A stretch of DNA of 47,906 nucleotides from a virus: positions 1-47,906 of IMG/VR virus record IMGVR_UViG_3300042549_008523. One strand, given 5' to 3'. The position numbers were made by a program, and so were the translations under genes. Below, in pieces: positions 16,813 through 24,299 of this stretch. Under the pieces are notes generated by a model, which was not told where the DNA came from, made no database searches, and was given only the letters and a program-made list of their open reading frames with translations. Positions within the stretch are counted from its first letter, which is position 1. Every line of letters starts with the position of its first letter.

Positions 16813-17045
16813 TGCACCCATTGGCACCCAATCTGTCTGAATTGACTATAGAAGAATTGACCGGCAAGTACAACGAGTTGGTCAAGAAAACACTGCAAGC
16901 TCAGAGATTGGGCAGTGGTGCTCTTGTAAATCAATTGGGTATGTTGATGGAAGATTACAGATTGGAAATATCTCGCAGGCAGCAACAAATACTGGCAGAC
17001 GCTAACAAAAACGCCAGTTTTAAAAATATTATCGATATAAGTTGA
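16812..17045 (+). CDS. 77-aa helical protein of unknown function
   Basis: The start overlaps the mazG stop (TAATG), with the ribosome site AAGGAG inside mazG. The protein is mostly helical (ELTIEELTGKYNELVKKTL, then LGMLMEDYRLEISRRQQQI) with a likely coiled coil. I do not know the function. The gene ends in TGATG with the next gene, indicating coupled expression of this operon. Confidence 0.68.
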   Translation: MHPLAPNLSELTIEELTGKYNELVKKTLQAQRLGSGALVNQLGMLMEDYRLEISRRQQQILADANKNASFKNIIDIS

Positions 17046-17578
17046 TGAAGTACGATCAAGTTGGACGGTTGTGTGTTACAACAGTTGACCTGTGCAACAT
17101 GCTATACAAAAATCCCACTATGGAACTGAGCAGTTTTTTGGTTACAGACCCAGACACTTACAATGCAAGTGTTCAATCTTTGTACGCAGATATGCCGGTG
17201 TTGCAGCAATACCATGAGTCAGATTTGAATATTGATCAATTTGATCAACAGTGCCAAGCGCAATGGTTCATGCCAGACAACTACAAAAACATGGATATAG
17301 CCCAATGGGTTTTGGATCAGTGCAAAGTACAAGCCGAGTTACAACGTGTTGCACAAGAACTGTTTTTATTTCAGGAAAGAAATCTATTTCCTTTGCTGTG
17401 CTATCTTAAATATCTAGTTGACACCATGCGTAAACACGGTGTAGTATGGGGTGTGGGTCGAGGATCCAGTGTGGCCAGTTATGTGTTGTTCTTGATAGGC
17501 GTACACAAAATTGATTCATTGTATTATGACTTGCCCATTGACGAATTCTTAAAGGAAACAAATGAAAAAATTATATAA
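17045..17578 (+). CDS. DNA polymerase III alpha (DnaE)-like fragment protein
   Basis: The ATG at 17045 overlaps the previous stop; an in-frame TTG at 17042 is less likely. Of 177 residues, the last 60 (LKYLVDTMRKHGVVWGVGRG, then SSVASYVLFLIGVHKIDSLYYD) match the bacterial DnaE region G-x-G-R-G-S-x-x-x-S-x-V-x-Y-x-L-G-I, where the palm begins. The protein stops just before the catalytic Asp motif (P-D-F-D-I-D) would occur, and there is no PHP domain. So it cannot polymerise by itself. The phage has its own family-B polymerase, so a structural or regulatory role is more plausible. Homology is moderately confident. Confidence 0.68.
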   Translation: MKYDQVGRLCVTTVDLCNMLYKNPTMELSSFLVTDPDTYNASVQSLYADMPVLQQYHESDLNIDQFDQQCQAQWFMPDNYKNMDIAQWVLDQCKVQAELQRVAQELFLFQERNLFPLLCYLKYLVDTMRKHGVVWGVGRGSSVASYVLFLIGVHKIDSLYYDLPIDEFLKETNEKII

Positions 17579-17882
17579 AACCGCATTGGGTAAATCTGTT
17601 GATATTGATCAATTGAGACTAACCAACGAAGATGTTATTGCAGTAGGTAACATGAAAGTAAATGCCCGTGGTGACGAACTTGGTCCAGGTGGAGAAGTTA
17701 TCCGTACCAGAAATGAAATCATGAATGACTATTACAGATTGCATACTCCAACAGTATCAACTACAGTTCCGGATACATTGACAGAAGTTGAATTGTATCC
17801 CGACCCACAAGAACCAGCAGTGGCAGGTGGTACACTGCGTGGAAGTCTAGCTGACTCAATTGCAAAATCAGGAATCAAATAA
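17562..17882 (+). CDS. 106-aa conserved-looking protein of unknown function
   Basis: It begins inside the end of the DnaE-like gene (17-nt overlap) with AAAGGA about 9 nt before ATG 17562. It encodes a soluble protein with a compact N-terminal part (DQLRLTNEDVIAVGNMKVNA, then RGDELGPGGEVIRTR) and a flexible Pro/Thr-rich tail. No family with known function is recognised. Stop and next start overlap (TAATG). Confidence 0.65.
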   Translation: MKKLYKTALGKSVDIDQLRLTNEDVIAVGNMKVNARGDELGPGGEVIRTRNEIMNDYYRLHTPTVSTTVPDTLTEVELYPDPQEPAVAGGTLRGSLADSIAKSGIK

Positions 17883-18256
17883 TGGGTATACCTATTGTAC
17901 ATAAAATCAACACAATAAAGCCACTGGGCGATACTGTGTTGGTCACAGACATGAATTTCAAAGAGCGATTTACCAGCACTGGTATCATTCTATTAAACGA
18001 CGATGGAAAAAGTGCTGGAATTCGTCCACGATGGGGCCGAGTATATGCAGTTGGTCCTGAACAAACTGATATTGTAATTGGAGAATGGATTCTGGTCTCA
18101 CACGGCAGGTGGACACGCGGTGTTGAAATAGAAGATGCCTCTGGTACCTATACCTTGCGCAAAGTAGATCCAAAAGATATTTTATTGAGAACCGACGAGA
18201 TGCCCACTGATGACACCATAAGTGATGCTGTTCAAAGTGAGCATAAAACTCGTTGA
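17882..18256 (+). CDS. GroES-like co-chaperonin (gp31-type role)
   Basis: This 124-residue protein has the GroES pattern: an initial strand PLGDTVLVTD, a mobile-loop region with hydrophobic triplet (FTSTGIILLNDDGK), then a conserved barrel GRVYAVGPEQTDIVIGEWIL and a C-terminal strand KVDPKDILL. GroES and T4 gp31 cap the GroEL folding chamber; T4 needs gp31 to fold its capsid protein. The mobile-loop I-I-L matches the GroEL-binding I-x-L rule. It is the last gene of the mazG operon. The fold is likely; partner and use are inferred. Confidence 0.72.
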   Translation: MGIPIVHKINTIKPLGDTVLVTDMNFKERFTSTGIILLNDDGKSAGIRPRWGRVYAVGPEQTDIVIGEWILVSHGRWTRGVEIEDASGTYTLRKVDPKDILLRTDEMPTDDTISDAVQSEHKTR

Positions 18257-18280
18257 TTTTTTAACAATGTGTGTTACACT
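18253..18280 (+). promoter_or_regulatory. Sigma70-like promoter with extended -10
   Basis: TTGATT (18253-18258), 16-nt spacer and TACACT (18275-18280) preceded by TGT. It lies at the end of the GroES-like gene and upstream of the clamp-loader gene (ATG 18308, ribosome site AAGGA). The -35 is imperfect, compensated by the extended -10. Confidence 0.6.
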
Positions 18281-18307
18281 AGCTGTAACACAATTTCAAG
18301 GACACAC

Positions 18308-19240
18308 ATGTCAATTACTCAACTTTGGGTAGAAAAGTATCGCCCCAATACTATTGATGGTTACGTATTTACTAACTCCGAAATCAGAGAACAAGTAGAA
18401 TATTGGATCAAAGATCAAAGCATTCCGCACTTGCTGTTTCATGGGCCATCTGGTACAGGTAAAACCACTCTGGCCAAAATTCTAATCAACAACTTGGGTG
18501 TAGAAGAAGCAGATGTAATGTTTGCAAACGGTAGTAAAGAAGGTCGTCGAATTGAATGGGTTGACAAGTTGATTGGTTTTTGTCAAACCATGCCGTTTGG
18601 CCCGTTTAAGATTGTTTTGGTTGACGAAGCAGACTATCTTAACAAAGAATCTGTACAGCCAGCTATGCGTAATCTAATGGAAGAATATTCCGGCAATGTA
18701 AGATTTATTTTTACTTGTAATTATCCTAGTAAAATTATACCGCCACTGAAAAGTCGTTGCCATGAGATTCGCATTGAAAAAACAGACCAAACAGAGTTCA
18801 CTGCTAGAGCTGCAACTATTTTGGTGGAAGAAGGTATTGACTTCGACCTAGATACGCTGGACAGCTATGTCAAAGCCACTTACCCAGATCTTCGCAAATG
18901 TTTACAATTGCTACAACCCAACAGTGTCAGCGGTGCACTCAACCCTCCTAGAGAAACTGGAGGAGTCGGTGGAGATTATATCTTGGATGCTGTCAACTTG
19001 TTCAAAGCAGGAAAAGTCAAACAAGCAAGAGAACTAATATGCAACCAATGCGTTCCTGAAGAAATGGATAGCGTGTTTCGTTGGATGTATGACAATCTTG
19101 ATATCTGGAGCAAGACAGAAGAAGGACAAGATGAGGCTATTCTCATAATCCGAAAAGGACTGGTGTATCATGCCAGTGTTGCGGATCCCGAAATCAATTT
19201 GTCAGCCACAATTACAGAACTAATTTCAATCAAAGGATAA
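18308..19240 (+). CDS. 44: Sliding-clamp loader ATPase subunit (T4 gp44-like)
   Basis: It encodes 310 residues from ATG 18308, chosen because AAGGA lies 8 nt upstream and a promoter sits just before. AAA+ motifs are Walker A GPSGTGKTT (about residue 40), Walker B IVLVDEADYL (about 108), sensor 1 FTCNYPSKI and the SRC arginine finger (PPLKSRCHEI). The N-terminal WVEKYRPNTID is typical of RFC/gp44 proteins. The complex opens the processivity clamp for gp43 polymerase. A gp62 partner is not evident next door. Very confident family call. Confidence 0.93.
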   Translation: MSITQLWVEKYRPNTIDGYVFTNSEIREQVEYWIKDQSIPHLLFHGPSGTGKTTLAKILINNLGVEEADVMFANGSKEGRRIEWVDKLIGFCQTMPFGPFKIVLVDEADYLNKESVQPAMRNLMEEYSGNVRFIFTCNYPSKIIPPLKSRCHEIRIEKTDQTEFTARAATILVEEGIDFDLDTLDSYVKATYPDLRKCLQLLQPNSVSGALNPPRETGGVGGDYILDAVNLFKAGKVKQARELICNQCVPEEMDSVFRWMYDNLDIWSKTEEGQDEAILIIRKGLVYHASVADPEINLSATITELISIKG

Positions 19241-19241
19241 T

Positions 19242-19661
19242 ATGAAAAAAGAATCACTATACCTGGTAGCATACTATACTCTTCGACCTGCCAATCGAGT
19301 CAAGACTCAAGTCAAAGGTTGGATGGCCGACAGCAGCAATGTTCAGTACGACGAACAGGTAGCAATAACACGACGACTGAAGAAAAACGATCAATCCATG
19401 GCCAAGATTATTTTGGACATGTCTAACAAAAAAGTTATTCGCAACGGTTGGGGAACCACTGCCGATTTTGACGACATGTTCAAATATTTTTCAACAGGCT
19501 ATCCCGAATACACTTATAAAATTATGGCCAGCCTGGATCCAGAATACTTGACAAGATTTCAAACACAAGTGGGAACAGCTGAAGAAGCCAGAACACTACT
19601 TGCCACCAAAGGAATGGCCAATGAAGAAATACAAGTAGTCGATACCCCGGCGTCGAACTAA
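19242..19661 (+). CDS. 139-aa protein following the clamp loader, function unknown
   Basis: The start follows the gp44-like stop by 1 nt, with AAAGGA about 7 nt before. The protein looks globular, with an N-terminal strand (SLYLVAYYTLRPANRVKTQV) and alternating motifs (KIILDMSNKKVIRNGWGTTA, then DFDDMFKYF). Its place is where T4 has gp62, the clamp-loader small subunit, but I see no gp62 similarity and it is shorter (139 versus about 187 aa). It could be a divergent partner; otherwise unknown. Confidence 0.62.
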   Translation: MKKESLYLVAYYTLRPANRVKTQVKGWMADSSNVQYDEQVAITRRLKKNDQSMAKIILDMSNKKVIRNGWGTTADFDDMFKYFSTGYPEYTYKIMASLDPEYLTRFQTQVGTAEEARTLLATKGMANEEIQVVDTPASN

Positions 19662-19667
19662 TAAATA
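19661..19667 (+). promoter_or_regulatory. Late-type motif ATAAATA before a small coiled-coil gene
   Basis: ATAAATA lies 4 nt before ATG 19672 and overlaps the preceding stop. No Shine-Dalgarno is seen. Part of the NTAAATA-before-start series. Confidence 0.4.
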
Positions 19668-19671
19668 CTAG

Positions 19672-19917
19672 ATGAACCCGCTGTTTCTAAAATCATTCAA
19701 AGACAAAAAAAAGCGTGAGCGAGATCCTAATGCTCCTCCTCCGCCAACCCTGTTGGGTCAAGTCAAAGAGTTACGAGTGACTCGAGAAACTATGGAATTG
19801 CAGACACAAGAAATAGCGGTGTTGAGAAATCGATTAGAATATCTTGAAGCAAAGACTCGTAGGCTCGAAAGTTATGTTGATACTATCAAAGACTTTGCTA
19901 TCCGAAATAAAAAATGA
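19672..19917 (+). CDS. 81-aa coiled-coil protein
   Basis: The protein has a basic, Pro-rich start (KDKKKRERDPNAPPPPTLLG) and then a heptad-repeat helix (ELRVTRETMELQTQEIAVLR, then NRLEYLEAKTRRLESYVDTI), predicting a dimeric or trimeric coiled coil. Its stop overlaps the next start as ATGA. Function not recognised; a scaffold, tail or replication-adaptor role are all possible. Confidence 0.62.
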   Translation: MNPLFLKSFKDKKKRERDPNAPPPPTLLGQVKELRVTRETMELQTQEIAVLRNRLEYLEAKTRRLESYVDTIKDFAIRNKK

Positions 19918-20498
19918 AAAATAAAGTTATATTGACCGATTGCGACGGTGTGGTGTTGGATTGGGAATACGCATTTGATGTCTGGATGACACAACACGGT
20001 TTTCAAAAAGTTGAACTGTCCAAATACAATATCGGAACCTCCTACAACATACCCGACGATCAAGCCAAGAAATTGGTCAAGATATTTAACGAGTCAGCAG
20101 CCATTGGATTCTTGCCTGCCCTGCGTGACGCCATGTACTATGTCAAACGCCTACACGAAGAACATGGTTATGTGTTTCATGCAATTACCAGTCTAAGCCG
20201 AGACGAAAATGCCCAACAACTGCGAAAGATGAATTTGCGCAAATTGTTTGGCCAAACTGCATTTGAAAAGTTTGTGTTCCTGGACACTGGTGCAGACAAA
20301 GACGAAGTGCTGGAACCTTATCGAGACACAGGATGCTTTTGGATTGAAGACAAGATTCAAAATGCTGAAACTGGTCGCCGGTTGGGCCTATTTCCATTGA
20401 TTATGGAACACGGGCACAATTTTGATACGCCTACACCACACATACGCAAGGTGAAAAACTGGCACGAAATTTACAATATTGTCACAAAAAACGCTTGA
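19914..20498 (+). CDS. HAD-superfamily phosphatase
   Basis: This 194-residue protein starts with the HAD nucleophile motif LTDCDGVVLDW (Asp8 nucleophile and Asp10 acid/base). Motif II is probably the AITSLSRDE region near residue 85, and motif III/IV is FWIEDKIQNAETGRRLGLF (about 140-160). Helical cap residues lie between. Such phage HAD enzymes may act as 5'-nucleotidases or polynucleotide 3'-phosphatases. No kinase domain is attached, so it is not full Pnkp. ATGA overlap links it to the coiled-coil gene. Confidence 0.8.
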   Translation: MKNKVILTDCDGVVLDWEYAFDVWMTQHGFQKVELSKYNIGTSYNIPDDQAKKLVKIFNESAAIGFLPALRDAMYYVKRLHEEHGYVFHAITSLSRDENAQQLRKMNLRKLFGQTAFEKFVFLDTGADKDEVLEPYRDTGCFWIEDKIQNAETGRRLGLFPLIMEHGHNFDTPTPHIRKVKNWHEIYNIVTKNA

Positions 20499-20523
20499 CC
20501 TCTGGCGTTTTTGGTGTTATAAT
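20495..20523 (+). promoter_or_regulatory. Sigma70 promoter with extended -10
   Basis: TTGACC (20495-20500), 17-nt spacer and TATAAT (20518-20523) with TGT immediately before. The -35 overlaps the end of the HAD gene. The leader (about 20530-20574) contains a small hairpin (CCCG/CGGG at about 20543-20558) just before the ribosome site GAAAGGA. Confidence 0.82.
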
Positions 20524-20574
20524 ACATACTTAAACAACTGATCCCGCATTGTGTCGGGTAACGAAAGGAAACTC

Positions 20575-21636
20575 ATGGCTGTCAAACGCCTTACACGTAA
20601 ACTCACGGACGTTATTGCTGAAGTTGAAGCACAACTCAAAGCACATTACAACGTCACACAAAAAGAACTTGATGCATGGCGTGCCCGTGCACGAGCTCTA
20701 ACTCACAAATTCCCGGTCAGTACCATGATCCAAATTGAGGATCTATGGATCGACTATGAAGTTCAACGTGATGTGATACACAAGCATATTATCAACATCA
20801 TGAAGAAGTGGGATCCGCGAATCTGTAGCCCCGGGTCGGCTTGCCGCATGGTCGGCCAAATACAAATCTTTTTGTACGATGCACAGCACCGTACCATTGC
20901 CGCGGGCATATTAGGGCTCAAAGAGATTCCCTGTGCAGTGGTAGAAACTTCAGATCCCAACTTCGCATCATACGCTTTTGAAATGCTAAACGATACTGGA
21001 GTCAAACGACTAACGCCTGGCGACCTGCATCGCAATGCCCTGGTGCGTTACAAAAACGGCAGTCGAGACAGCAAAGTGGTGCAAGCCAAAACCATGCAAG
21101 ATCAATTTGATGCTGCCAAAATTGATCTACAGGACAAAGGATCACGTGCCAGCGACAATTTGCGTGGCGACAATGACTATTTTTTCAGCCACTACAAATA
21201 CTCACAAAAAGGCATCGAGGTCGATGAAAAAGGTCGAGTGTTGTTGGAATTGTTGACTGCAATCAAAGAAGCATTTCCTTTGCAAGAAGAAATTGATCAG
21301 GGTGTTTACATTGGCCTGTTGGAACTGCACAAACTGTCCAAAACTGAAACAACTGCATTGCCTGCAGGCTGGATGAAAGCCGTGTTGGATACTGTCAAGA
21401 CAACTTTCAAAAGTTCTGGATTGATACATGCCAAAGCCAAGGTACAATGGGAACATGTAAATCCAGGCTCCACTTGGAGTGCACCGAGTGCAATGAGCAA
21501 TTTTTTGCGTGAGTTGTATATACGCAACGGTGGTAAAATCAACTTGCCCTACCACGGCGAAGGCGCTAAAATGGGTATTACCGAAGGCAATATCGCCCCA
21601 GGTCTTTTTCCAACAGGAGTTAGCAATGTACAATGA
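20575..21636 (+). CDS. ParB/Srx-like-fold protein
   Basis: I place the start at ATG 20575 (AAAGGA about 8 nt upstream) rather than the in-frame GTG at 20551, giving 353 residues. The N-terminal third contains a ParB-like nucleotide-binding pattern: VQRDVIHKHIINIMKKWDPR, then QIQIFLYDAQHRTIAAGILG with IPCAVV. The Asp-x-Gln-His-Arg signature is typical of ParB/sulfiredoxin-like phage proteins. The rest is helical and unassigned. It has a strong promoter, implying early expression. It might act as a CTP/ATP-dependent DNA-binding or nuclease-like protein; not certain. Confidence 0.68.
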   Translation: MAVKRLTRKLTDVIAEVEAQLKAHYNVTQKELDAWRARARALTHKFPVSTMIQIEDLWIDYEVQRDVIHKHIINIMKKWDPRICSPGSACRMVGQIQIFLYDAQHRTIAAGILGLKEIPCAVVETSDPNFASYAFEMLNDTGVKRLTPGDLHRNALVRYKNGSRDSKVVQAKTMQDQFDAAKIDLQDKGSRASDNLRGDNDYFFSHYKYSQKGIEVDEKGRVLLELLTAIKEAFPLQEEIDQGVYIGLLELHKLSKTETTALPAGWMKAVLDTVKTTFKSSGLIHAKAKVQWEHVNPGSTWSAPSAMSNFLRELYIRNGGKINLPYHGEGAKMGITEGNIAPGLFPTGVSNVQ

Positions 21637-22177
21637 TCCAACTACAAAATCAATTATGAATATTAATTCATATATCAACGACGGCTTTAAAAAAGTTTGT
21701 GATGTTGTATGTTCAAATTACAGCAATGATTGGACTTACAAAAACATTGATCGCACTTTGATGTTTTCTTCTCATCGTAGCTGGGTGTATTTTATTGTTG
21801 AAGACGAAACTATTGTCAAATGTGGAGAAACCGGTAATCCGCTTGGTTGCATGGAACAAACTTATAGCTGGTTTACAGAAAAAGAATATGCCACGGTTCA
21901 ACCTAAAACAGGATCTAAATCTAGATTTGGTCGGTTAAGGACTGGTGACGGAACCGATAAAACCATACGAGAAAGTCTTAATCCATTGATCAGACAATCT
22001 AACAAAAAGGTAAGTCTTTGGGCTAAAAAATGCGAAACCTCAGAAATTGAGCTAATACTTGGTGGGCGCCATGTACACCTTGAAACAACTTTTCATAAGG
22101 AATTAGAATCGTACTATCTTAATCGATTCAAATCTAATACTGGCACATATCCGAGATTAAATAAATCTTCAAAGTAA
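21626..22177 (+). CDS. GIY-YIG-like putative nuclease
   Basis: The start at ATG 21626 (ribosome site AGGAG, 11-nt overlap with the ParB-like gene) gives 183 residues; longer frames upstream lie within the preceding gene. Residues about 52-72 read WVYFIVEDETIVKCGETG, resembling the GIY-YIG core in which a strand Y-x-I is followed by V-K-x-G-x-T. Downstream are an Arg-rich segment (SKSRFGRLRTGDGTDKTI) and a C-terminal helix with an acidic residue (FHKELESYYLNRF) in the place of the catalytic Glu. The motif is degenerate. A free-standing endonuclease (homing, repair or host DNA attack) is possible. Confidence 0.5.
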   Translation: MYNDPTTKSIMNINSYINDGFKKVCDVVCSNYSNDWTYKNIDRTLMFSSHRSWVYFIVEDETIVKCGETGNPLGCMEQTYSWFTEKEYATVQPKTGSKSRFGRLRTGDGTDKTIRESLNPLIRQSNKKVSLWAKKCETSEIELILGGRHVHLETTFHKELESYYLNRFKSNTGTYPRLNKSSK

Positions 22178-22221
22178 CAGGGATTATGTACTGTTTCATT
22201 CATCTTCGTTAGACTTACAAA

Positions 22222-22764
22222 ATGACATACACTGTTTTACAATCAACTCCGTACCCAACTTATCATATCGACTTGTCTACTCTAAATAACTCAGCTGATA
22301 TTTCTGCTATAATGAAAGCTCTTGACATAATATACTATGTCTATACTTTTGAATATATTGGCACTGTACTCAAGCACGGATTCAGCGTAGACGAAAAATC
22401 AAATTTTGGAGATCGCATATATCGACAGGCCGGGCATCTCGAGGGGTGGCCGTCACAATTATGCGGACCAAATGGCAATGATATGCGATTAATTGATGCT
22501 AGGTATTTTAAAAAAACTGGCAAGCATCTAAATAGAATAGGTACAACAATTACTGTACGGGATCTTACTAGAGTGCCTAGTCCAAGTGCAGGTGATCCGC
22601 ATATGCATGTTAAAAAATTAGAGGGGCGTCTAATAGAAGATTACAAGGACATATACGGTGCGTTGCCAATTGGAAATATCAAGGACGAATCCTATATCAA
22701 CAGTAAAACTTACGTACCTGAATCAATTTGGAATAATTTATTTGTAGCTAATCAACATGCTTAA
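22222..22764 (+). CDS. Possible GIY-YIG-like protein, second of a pair
   Basis: The 180-residue protein includes IIYYVYTFEYIGTVLKHGFS, then NFGDRIYRQAGHLEGW, which recalls the GIY-YIG layout (Y-x-Y then V-x-K-H-G, then an R-x-Y-R-Q helix). A conserved-looking acidic helix near 135 (HVKKLEGRLIEDYKDIYG) could supply the metal-binding Glu. The preceding 44 nt contain no clear ribosome site. It may be a distant paralogue of the upstream gene. Family assignment is tentative. Confidence 0.45.
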   Translation: MTYTVLQSTPYPTYHIDLSTLNNSADISAIMKALDIIYYVYTFEYIGTVLKHGFSVDEKSNFGDRIYRQAGHLEGWPSQLCGPNGNDMRLIDARYFKKTGKHLNRIGTTITVRDLTRVPSPSAGDPHMHVKKLEGRLIEDYKDIYGALPIGNIKDESYINSKTYVPESIWNNLFVANQHA

Positions 22765-23314
22765 AGAATCTCTTGAACAGTTTGTAGCTCCTGTGTACGG
22801 CAAGACCAAACGTACACCAGCAACCTACAAAACTGTGGCTCAACACTGCTCAACACATATCGATCGTCTTGTGGGCGAGTATCATATGGTCAAAAACGAC
22901 CAGCAATGGTTGCGTGAGATTCGCAACGATATCGATTATTACCTGCGTCGATATCACGAGTATTGTATCAAACAGCGTGACGGTATGGGTGCTCACTATC
23001 ATGAACAAAATGCTGATGCGGAAACAGATTTTGAACACTTGATACCAGCTGCTCGAATTCGCGATCTGCTGTTGGCTGATGCAATCACATTGGTGCAGGC
23101 TCTGAATGCTCCTACAGTTCGTTTGAGTCGTAACAAACATTCCATGCTCAAAGAGTCCGGTTGGTCTAGCACTACTCCAGACATGTGGTTGCCGTTCCGG
23201 AGATACAGCAATGTATTTGCCAGCACTTACCAAACACACGACGGAACACCCATAGACCCAGAGACCTGGACGTTAGAAAAGCATTACGAATATTTCAAAC
23301 ATTTGGTAATATAA
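22757..23314 (+). CDS. 185-aa protein, HNH-like motif possible
   Basis: It overlaps the previous gene by 8 nt. The first half is helical (THIDRLVGEYHMVKNDQQWL, then REIRNDIDYYLRRYHEY). The second half contains DFEHLIPAARIRDLLLADAI, then LNAPTVRLSRNKHSMLKESG, a layout in which Glu-His, Asn and His are spaced as in some HNH-type nucleases. No zinc-binding Cys pairs are seen. A bidirectional terminator follows directly. Function is uncertain; nuclease-like is the best guess. Confidence 0.48.
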   Translation: MLKESLEQFVAPVYGKTKRTPATYKTVAQHCSTHIDRLVGEYHMVKNDQQWLREIRNDIDYYLRRYHEYCIKQRDGMGAHYHEQNADAETDFEHLIPAARIRDLLLADAITLVQALNAPTVRLSRNKHSMLKESGWSSTTPDMWLPFRRYSNVFASTYQTHDGTPIDPETWTLEKHYEYFKHLVI

Positions 23315-23340
23315 AAAATGGGCCTTAACGGCCCATTTTT
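23314..23340. terminator. Bidirectional rho-independent terminator
   Basis: An 11-bp stem (AAAAATGGGCC pairing with GGCCCATTTTT) encloses loop TTAAC. With A-runs and T-runs on both sides it can terminate transcripts from both directions. It sits exactly between convergent genes. Confidence 0.92.
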
Positions 23341-23344
23341 ATTG

Positions 23345-23593
23345 TTACTTTTTAGGAGTAGCTGGCGGAATCTCTGTTCCCTCTAGCTTTTTGCGTACTT
23401 TGATTTTCTTGCACTCCTGGATTACTTTACCGTCTTTGCCTTTTACTTCGTTGCCAGCTTTGTCTTTCTTAGGGTGGCAAACTTCTTTGATTTCTCCTGC
23501 GCCAGCAGTGTCGTCTGCTGCATATGCAAGATTGTTCAAGACTGGAAAAGATAATCCAGCTACTAAACATAGTGACCAAAATAGATTTTTCAT
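23345..23593 (-). CDS. Small secreted basic protein
   Basis: This 82-residue protein has a Sec signal (SLCLVAGLSFPVLNNLAYA, cleavage after residue 25). The mature part is Lys-rich and holds two Cys (VCHPKKDK and QECKKIKVRKK) and a Pro-rich tail. The ribosome site AAAGGAAA lies before the start. It is the last gene of the minus-strand lysis block. Function unknown; a periplasmic lysis accessory is possible. Confidence 0.62.
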   Translation of the reverse strand: MKNLFWSLCLVAGLSFPVLNNLAYAADDTAGAGEIKEVCHPKKDKAGNEVKGKDGKVIQECKKIKVRKKLEGTEIPPATPKK

Positions 23594-23611
23594 AATATTT
23601 CCTTTGTGTTG

Positions 23612-24280
23612 TTAAGGTGCAGTTACCACTGGGTTAGTGGTAGTAGTTGTTACTGGGTTAGCAGTAGTGGTGGTAGTCACTGGGTTAGCAGTAGTGGTGG
23701 TAGTCACTGGGTTAGCAGTTGTTGAATAACTTCCTGCACCAATAACTCCAGTGCCGCTCAATGTTATATTGGCCTGTGGCGCTTGAATTTTGCTTGCAAT
23801 TGCAGTCATACCATTTGCAGTTGTAGTTGCAATATTTGCAAATGCATTTGCAGTGTTGGTTGCGGTAGCGGTTGCATTATTACTTTGTGCTGTGCCCAAC
23901 GCTGTGGCATTATTGCTCTGAGTAATAGCTATTTGTCTGTTGGCGCTTATGCTATAAAACTGTGTTAAATTAGGAAGCAATAAACTTGTCCACTGTAATG
24001 CATGTTCAGTGAATGTTTTTGGTGGAGCAACTTGCTGCACTCTAGGCCCATTGGCGCCTTGTGCCCCAAAGTTAATACTCATGACCGCAGCAACTCTGGC
24101 ACCCGAATCTCCTGTTTTGGCAATTTCAGCCAGTGCAGCATATCTAGCGGTATCAGACATGGCATTTGCTTGTGCAATGCTTTTTTGTGTATCTGCATAC
24201 ATCTTGTATTGCTCTGTGGTGCCGCACCCGGCAAGTAAAAACGCACTGGCTATTGCAAAAATTTTAATTGATGTTTTCAT
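23612..24280 (-). CDS. Lipoprotein with Thr-rich tandem-repeat C-terminus
   Basis: The 222-residue protein has a lipoprotein signal with lipobox L-A-G-C (Cys19). The middle is Ala/Asn/Thr-rich (ITQSNNATALGTAQSNNATA, then TATNTANAFANIATT), and the C-terminus carries repeats of NPVTTTTTA. It is in the lysis block between a holin-like gene and a small secreted protein. Low complexity prevents family assignment. It may span or decorate the periplasm; a role in lysis is inferred from location only. Confidence 0.68.
   Translation of the reverse strand: MKTSIKIFAIASAFLLAGCGTTEQYKMYADTQKSIAQANAMSDTARYAALAEIAKTGDSGARVAAVMSINFGAQGANGPRVQQVAPPKTFTEHALQWTSLLLPNLTQFYSISANRQIAITQSNNATALGTAQSNNATATATNTANAFANIATTTANGMTAIASKIQAPQANITLSGTGVIGAGSYSTTANPVTTTTTANPVTTTTTANPVTTTTTNPVVTAP
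23626..23720 (-). repeat. 27-nt in-frame tandem repeat
   Basis: Two nearly identical 27-nt units (around 23652-23705) and flanking degenerate copies encode the nine-residue repeat NPVTTTTTA. Near-identity of the two central units suggests recent slippage. Confidence 0.8.
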
Positions 24281-24299
24281 ATTATTCCTTAGTTAAGTT

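Noticed and set aside
19242-19661. gp62 clamp-loader small subunit
   Set aside because: Position fits, but no residue pattern of gp62 is visible and it is shorter; left as unknown.
21509-21625. Upstream start for the GIY-YIG-like gene
   Set aside because: It lies in the coding end of the ParB-like gene, and ATG 21626 has AGGAG at correct distance.
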